This document shows positions 63,281 through 64,000 of a stretch of 64,000 nucleotides of DNA, in pieces. A program made the position numbers and the translations under genes. The notes under the pieces were generated by a model. The model saw only the letters and a program-made list of their open reading frames with translations. It was not told where the DNA came from and searched no databases. This DNA comes from Fodinibius saliphilus. Its GTDB lineage: Bacteria; Bacteroidota; Rhodothermia; Balneolales; Balneolaceae. Location: assembly GCF_005869845.1 (NCBI RefSeq), contig NZ_VAWF01000005.1, positions 1 through 64,000 of the forward strand. Direction: 5' to 3'. The stretch's first letter is position 1; the number at the start of each line of letters is the position of its first letter.

Positions 63281-64000
63281 CTAGTTTTGGATGAGGAGTC
63301 GATTGACGTCGGCTCCTCTTTCTCTTCCGGTACGATGCCTAATCTTTTAGCACGTTCCATCCATTTTTTGCGCGCCATCTTCTGCATATCTTCAATATTA
63401 TCGACCTCATCTATAATTTCCATACCCAGTAAGGTCTCAACGAGATCTTCCATTGTAACAACTCCGGCGAACCCCCCATACTCATCTACAACAATAGCAA
63501 TGTGCTCTTGCTTTTTCATCAAGCGCTCAAAGAAATCCTGCAGAGGCATCATCTCGGGTACAATTAAAATATCACGCTTCAACTCTTTTAATTTCTGATC
63601 AGTCTCACCGCGAGCCATCATCAGAAGTAGATCATTCTTAAGAACATAACCCGTAATTTCATCCCGCTCTTTTCCATACACCGGCAGACGTGAAAAATGC
63701 AACTGTTCTACATTATCGCTCACATCTCCAATTTCAAGATCTTCTTCAAATCCTACAACTACGGTGCGAGGTGTCATTATATCTTTAACCCGTAATGAAT
63801 TAAAACGAATTAAATTTTTAAAAATACGGGATTCTTCCTCTTCAAAAACGCCTTCTTCAACCCCAAGGTCTGCCAGTGCACCAAATTCTTCTCTACTAAA
63901 ACTGGGCAGGTTATTATCATCGGAAAGCCAACGGGTAATGGCCTGAGACATAACAACTAACGGATATAGAGAAACCATAAGAATGCGAAGCGTGCGCGCT
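63277..64000 (-). CDS. CNNM/CBS-domain protein (HlyC/CorC family), C-terminal part
   Basis: This partial gene runs off the right edge with an open frame to 64000. The visible part has the end of a DUF21/CNNM membrane domain (LVVMSQAITRWL), then paired CBS domains (IMTPRTVVVGFEEDLEI, VVDEYGGFAGVVTMEDLVETLLG) and a basic linker at the end. These proteins act in magnesium or cobalt transport or its control. The usual extra CorC_HlyC domain is missing; the protein ends soon after the CBS pair. The ATG at 63978 is not the true start, as the reading continues beyond it. Confidence 0.88.
   Translation of the reverse strand, partial: ARTLRILMVSLYPLVVMSQAITRWLSDDNNLPSFSREEFGALADLGVEEGVFEEEESRIFKNLIRFNSLRVKDIMTPRTVVVGFEEDLEIGDVSDNVEQLHFSRLPVYGKERDEITGYVLKNDLLLMMARGETDQKLKELKRDILIVPEMMPLQDFFERLMKKQEHIAIVVDEYGGFAGVVTMEDLVETLLGMEIIDEVDNIEDMQKMARKKWMERAKRLGIVPEEKEEPTSIDSSSKTS

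Noticed and set aside
1-64000. CRISPR array, prophage, integrase, complete insertion sequence
   Set aside because: No regularly spaced repeats, phage structural genes, integrase motifs or intact transposase were seen. The only mobile-element trace is the RAYT remnant at 40616-40887.

Overview
The window looks like chromosome from a member of the Bacteroidota/Balneolota side of the tree, most plausibly a halophilic Balneolota relative (Balneola, Gracilimonas, Fodinibius type). This rests on the SusC/SusD pair with an ECF sigma/FecR regulator, A-rich translation starts that mostly lack a Shine-Dalgarno sequence, a YfhO-type giant membrane protein, several lipoboxes, moderate-to-low GC and a cluster of cation antiporters. 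The assignment is inference, because no rRNA lies in the window.

Layout. 1-3215: end of the str operon on the minus strand (rpsL-rpsG-fusA-tuf; tuf runs off the left edge). 3412-8559: recG, two small membrane proteins (DUF2306-like, DUF4112-like) and an M61 metallopeptidase lipoprotein. 8577-10375: a visibly AT-rich insert of two unrecognised genes, a lipoprotein with a six-cysteine tail and a tandemly duplicated four-helix membrane protein, bounded by two almost identical terminator hairpins. 10393-18711: typA, an atypical SDR, a 57-residue membrane peptide, YjbQ, a methyltransferase, a GyrI-like protein, an FUSC membrane protein and a small membrane protein. 18937-19025: tRNA-Ser(GCU). 19095-24867: a compact six-gene minus-strand operon, ptsH-ptsI-PGI/PMI-birA-tilS-hpt. 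25070-25357: gatC.

25459-39384 is a surface-glycan region: a YfhO protein, three sulfotransferases, three glycosyltransferases, a Wzx-type flippase, a FemAB-like acyltransferase, a sugar aminotransferase of the RffA/WecE type and an HTTM membrane protein with a small partner. Together they point to a sulfated surface polysaccharide carrying an amino-deoxy sugar. 39611-43355: quinone oxidoreductase, a decayed REP-associated transposase beside a REP-like hairpin, hisS and an anchored AsmA-like protein.

43462-49550 is an ion/solute transport block: NhaA, an APC permease carrying an EIIA-like and a TrkA-C-like domain, a small membrane protein and a CPA1 antiporter with a Rossmann tail. 49699-54238: a trypsin-like lipoprotein, a PBP4-type peptidase, an ORD-like dehydrogenase and a class-A-beta-lactamase-fold serine hydrolase. 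54342-61816 is a complete nutrient-uptake and signalling unit: ECF sigma, FecR, SusC with an STN domain, SusD and a small lipoprotein. 61931-64000: aspartate kinase and a CNNM/CBS protein that runs off the right edge.

The parts most worth following up are the AT-rich lipoprotein/duplicated-membrane-protein pair between twin hairpins, the possible link between the EI/HPr pair (no sugar-specific EII in the window) and the EIIA-like domain on the permease, the sulfated-glycan cluster and the RAYT remnant with its hairpin. No CRISPR array, prophage, integrase or complete insertion sequence was seen.
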